From Erythrobacter sp. UBA2510 (GTDB lineage Bacteria > Pseudomonadota > Alphaproteobacteria > Sphingomonadales > Sphingomonadaceae): 5,421 nt of DNA. A program made the translations under genes and the position numbers. The number at the start of each line of letters is the position of its first letter. Positions within the stretch are counted from its first letter, which is position 1. This document shows positions 4,240 through 5,421 of this stretch, piece by piece. The stretch spans positions 1-5,421 of the forward strand of contig DDNW01000150.1 in NCBI GenBank assembly GCA_002341345.1. The letters are read 5' to 3'. The notes beneath the pieces were generated by a model that saw only the letters and a program-made list of their open reading frames with translations, was not told where the DNA came from and searched no databases.

Positions 4240-5421
4240 ATGAACTCGATCAACCGTCACTCGCGCCTGATGAGCTTTGCCGCCACCACGGCCATGGCAG
4301 GGGCGCTGCTTTCAGGCTGCGCCGCGACCGGTTCGGGCTCGGCCAATGTCGCCGCCGCTTCGGCGGAAACGGCCATTGCCAAGGGCCAGGCCTCAAAGGC
4401 CATTACCTTCGCCGAAAGCGCGATCGAGGCCGAACCGCGCAATGCGTCCTACCGCGCCACGGCGGGCAATGCCTATCTCGAGGCAGGCCGCTTCTCCTCT
4501 GCCGCGACCGCCTATAACGAAGCCATCGAACTGGGCGACAACAGCGCGCGTACCGCGCTGTCGCTGGCGCTGGCCTATACCGGTGCTGCGCGCTTCGACG
4601 AGGCCGTCTCGGTCCTCAATGCCAACCAGGGCACAATCGCGACCGCCGACCTCGGCCTCGCCTATGCCTTGGCCGGTCAGCCCGAGCGTGCCGTGCACGT
4701 GCTCGGCAACGAGATACGCGGCGGCGGCAACACCGCCAAGGTACGTCAGAACCTCGCTTACTCCTATGCGCTGGCCGGTCGCTGGCGCGAAGCCCGGCTG
4801 ATGGCCGAACAGGATGTGCCAGCAGGCGAACTGGATGTGCGCATGGAGGAATGGGCCCAGCTCACCCACCCGCTCGCGTTCCAGACCCGGGTTGCCTCGT
4901 TGCTCGACATTCCGACCGGACAACCCGATGCCGGCATGCCGACCTATCTGGCACTGGCCAATTATCCCGAACAGCCGCTCTTCGCCTCTGCTGAAGAGCG
5001 TCCGGCGGTCACTGATACGCCGGTGGTCCGCGTCGCCCTGCCCGCCAGTACGGAGGAGCTTCCCGCCAAGGTCGAGGGCCCCGTCGCCGCGCCGCTCGTG
5101 GCCGTTGCGGAAACGCCTGCTCCGGCTCCCGCAAAGGCGGCCGCGCCGGTCCGTCAGGACACAATGCAGTTCGTCAGCAAGCCGGTGGTGCAGGCACTGC
5201 CCGCCAGCAATGCCGCGGCGACGCGTAGCGCGCGTGCCAACAAGCCTGCGTCACAGCCCGCTGCGGCTCCGCAGCGCGCTGCCGCAACCGATCTGGCGGT
5301 GACCGATCCCACGCACCTCGTGCAGCTGGGCAGCTTCACCAGCGAGGCCGGTGCCAGGCGCGCCTGGAACATCTACCTGAGCCGCTATCCCGAGCTCGCC
5401 CGCCACGAAATGGTCATCACC
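4240..5421 (+). CDS. TPR lipoprotein with C-terminal SPOR domain, TadD-like (3' end outside window)
   Basis: A frame without stops runs from ATG 4240 to the right edge (394 codons seen). The N-terminus has a basic stretch, a hydrophobic core and the lipobox LSGC (Cys27), so it is predicted to be a lipoprotein. The residue after Cys is Ala rather than Asp, which favours the outer membrane. Residues 40-190 are TPR-like helices: EAGRFSSAATAYNEAIELG, LAYTGAARFDEAVSVL, LGLAYALAGQPERAVHVL and NLAYSYALAGRWREARLMAEQDV, the last strongly like TadD of Tad pilus systems. An Ala/Pro-rich linker (about 270-355) follows. From about 359, HLVQLGSFTSEAGARRAW begins a SPOR domain, a fold that binds denuded septal peptidoglycan; it is cut by the edge. 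A GAGGGGA ribosome site lies in the 11-base gap after the RHH gene. It could be a TadD homologue, a division-site factor or both. Domain calls are good; the role is inferred. Confidence 0.9.
   Translation, partial: MNSINRHSRLMSFAATTAMAGALLSGCAATGSGSANVAAASAETAIAKGQASKAITFAESAIEAEPRNASYRATAGNAYLEAGRFSSAATAYNEAIELGDNSARTALSLALAYTGAARFDEAVSVLNANQGTIATADLGLAYALAGQPERAVHVLGNEIRGGGNTAKVRQNLAYSYALAGRWREARLMAEQDVPAGELDVRMEEWAQLTHPLAFQTRVASLLDIPTGQPDAGMPTYLALANYPEQPLFASAEERPAVTDTPVVRVALPASTEELPAKVEGPVAAPLVAVAETPAPAPAKAAAPVRQDTMQFVSKPVVQALPASNAAATRSARANKPASQPAAAPQRAAATDLAVTDPTHLVQLGSFTSEAGARRAWNIYLSRYPELARHEMVIT

Noticed and set aside
4393..4923. 176-codon minus-strand frame across the TPR gene
   Set aside because: The plus strand here encodes a lipobox, TPRs and a SPOR domain in one uninterrupted frame, so the minus frame is a shadow.

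Overview
This window looks like chromosomal DNA of an alphaproteobacterium, most likely a sphingomonad or erythrobacter (order Sphingomonadales). The basis is high GC, alphaproteobacterial-style Der, Bfr, Bfd and DUF418 proteins, and an Ala-rich TPR/SPOR lipoprotein of a kind I associate with that group. No database search was possible, so the taxonomic call is a judgement. I see no tRNA, rRNA, CRISPR, insertion sequence or phage gene.

Layout. Bases 1-335 (+) hold the 3' end of the ribosome-assembly GTPase gene der. A small gene for an unrecognised 71-residue protein follows at 437-652 (+). It converges on an iron-storage block read on the minus strand: a DUF418 membrane protein (2871-1600), then bfd (1505-1314), then bfr (1167-676). 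The 94-base gap before bfd carries two TGC/GCA inverted repeats that look like iron-regulator operators. The 146-base gap between bfd and bfr carries a hairpin with a T-tract, read in the bfd direction. From 3015 to the right edge, three closely spaced plus-strand genes form an apparent operon: a ParA-type ATPase (TTG start), a 159-residue protein with a C-terminal ribbon-helix-helix-like segment, and a TPR lipoprotein ending in a SPOR domain that runs off the window.

How the genes work together. Bfr stores iron and has its haem ligand and ferroxidase residues. Bfd is the [2Fe-2S] partner that reduces Bfr haem to release the iron. An iron-responsive operator upstream of bfd would fit release on demand, and a terminator between the genes would let storage and release be set separately. 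In the right-hand operon, the ParA ATPase and the small basic/RHH protein resemble a two-part ParA/partner positioning system. The co-transcribed envelope lipoprotein, with TadD-like TPRs and a septal peptidoglycan-binding SPOR domain, suggests the cargo or landmark is at the cell envelope rather than a plasmid. This operon is the most likely poorly described system in the window.
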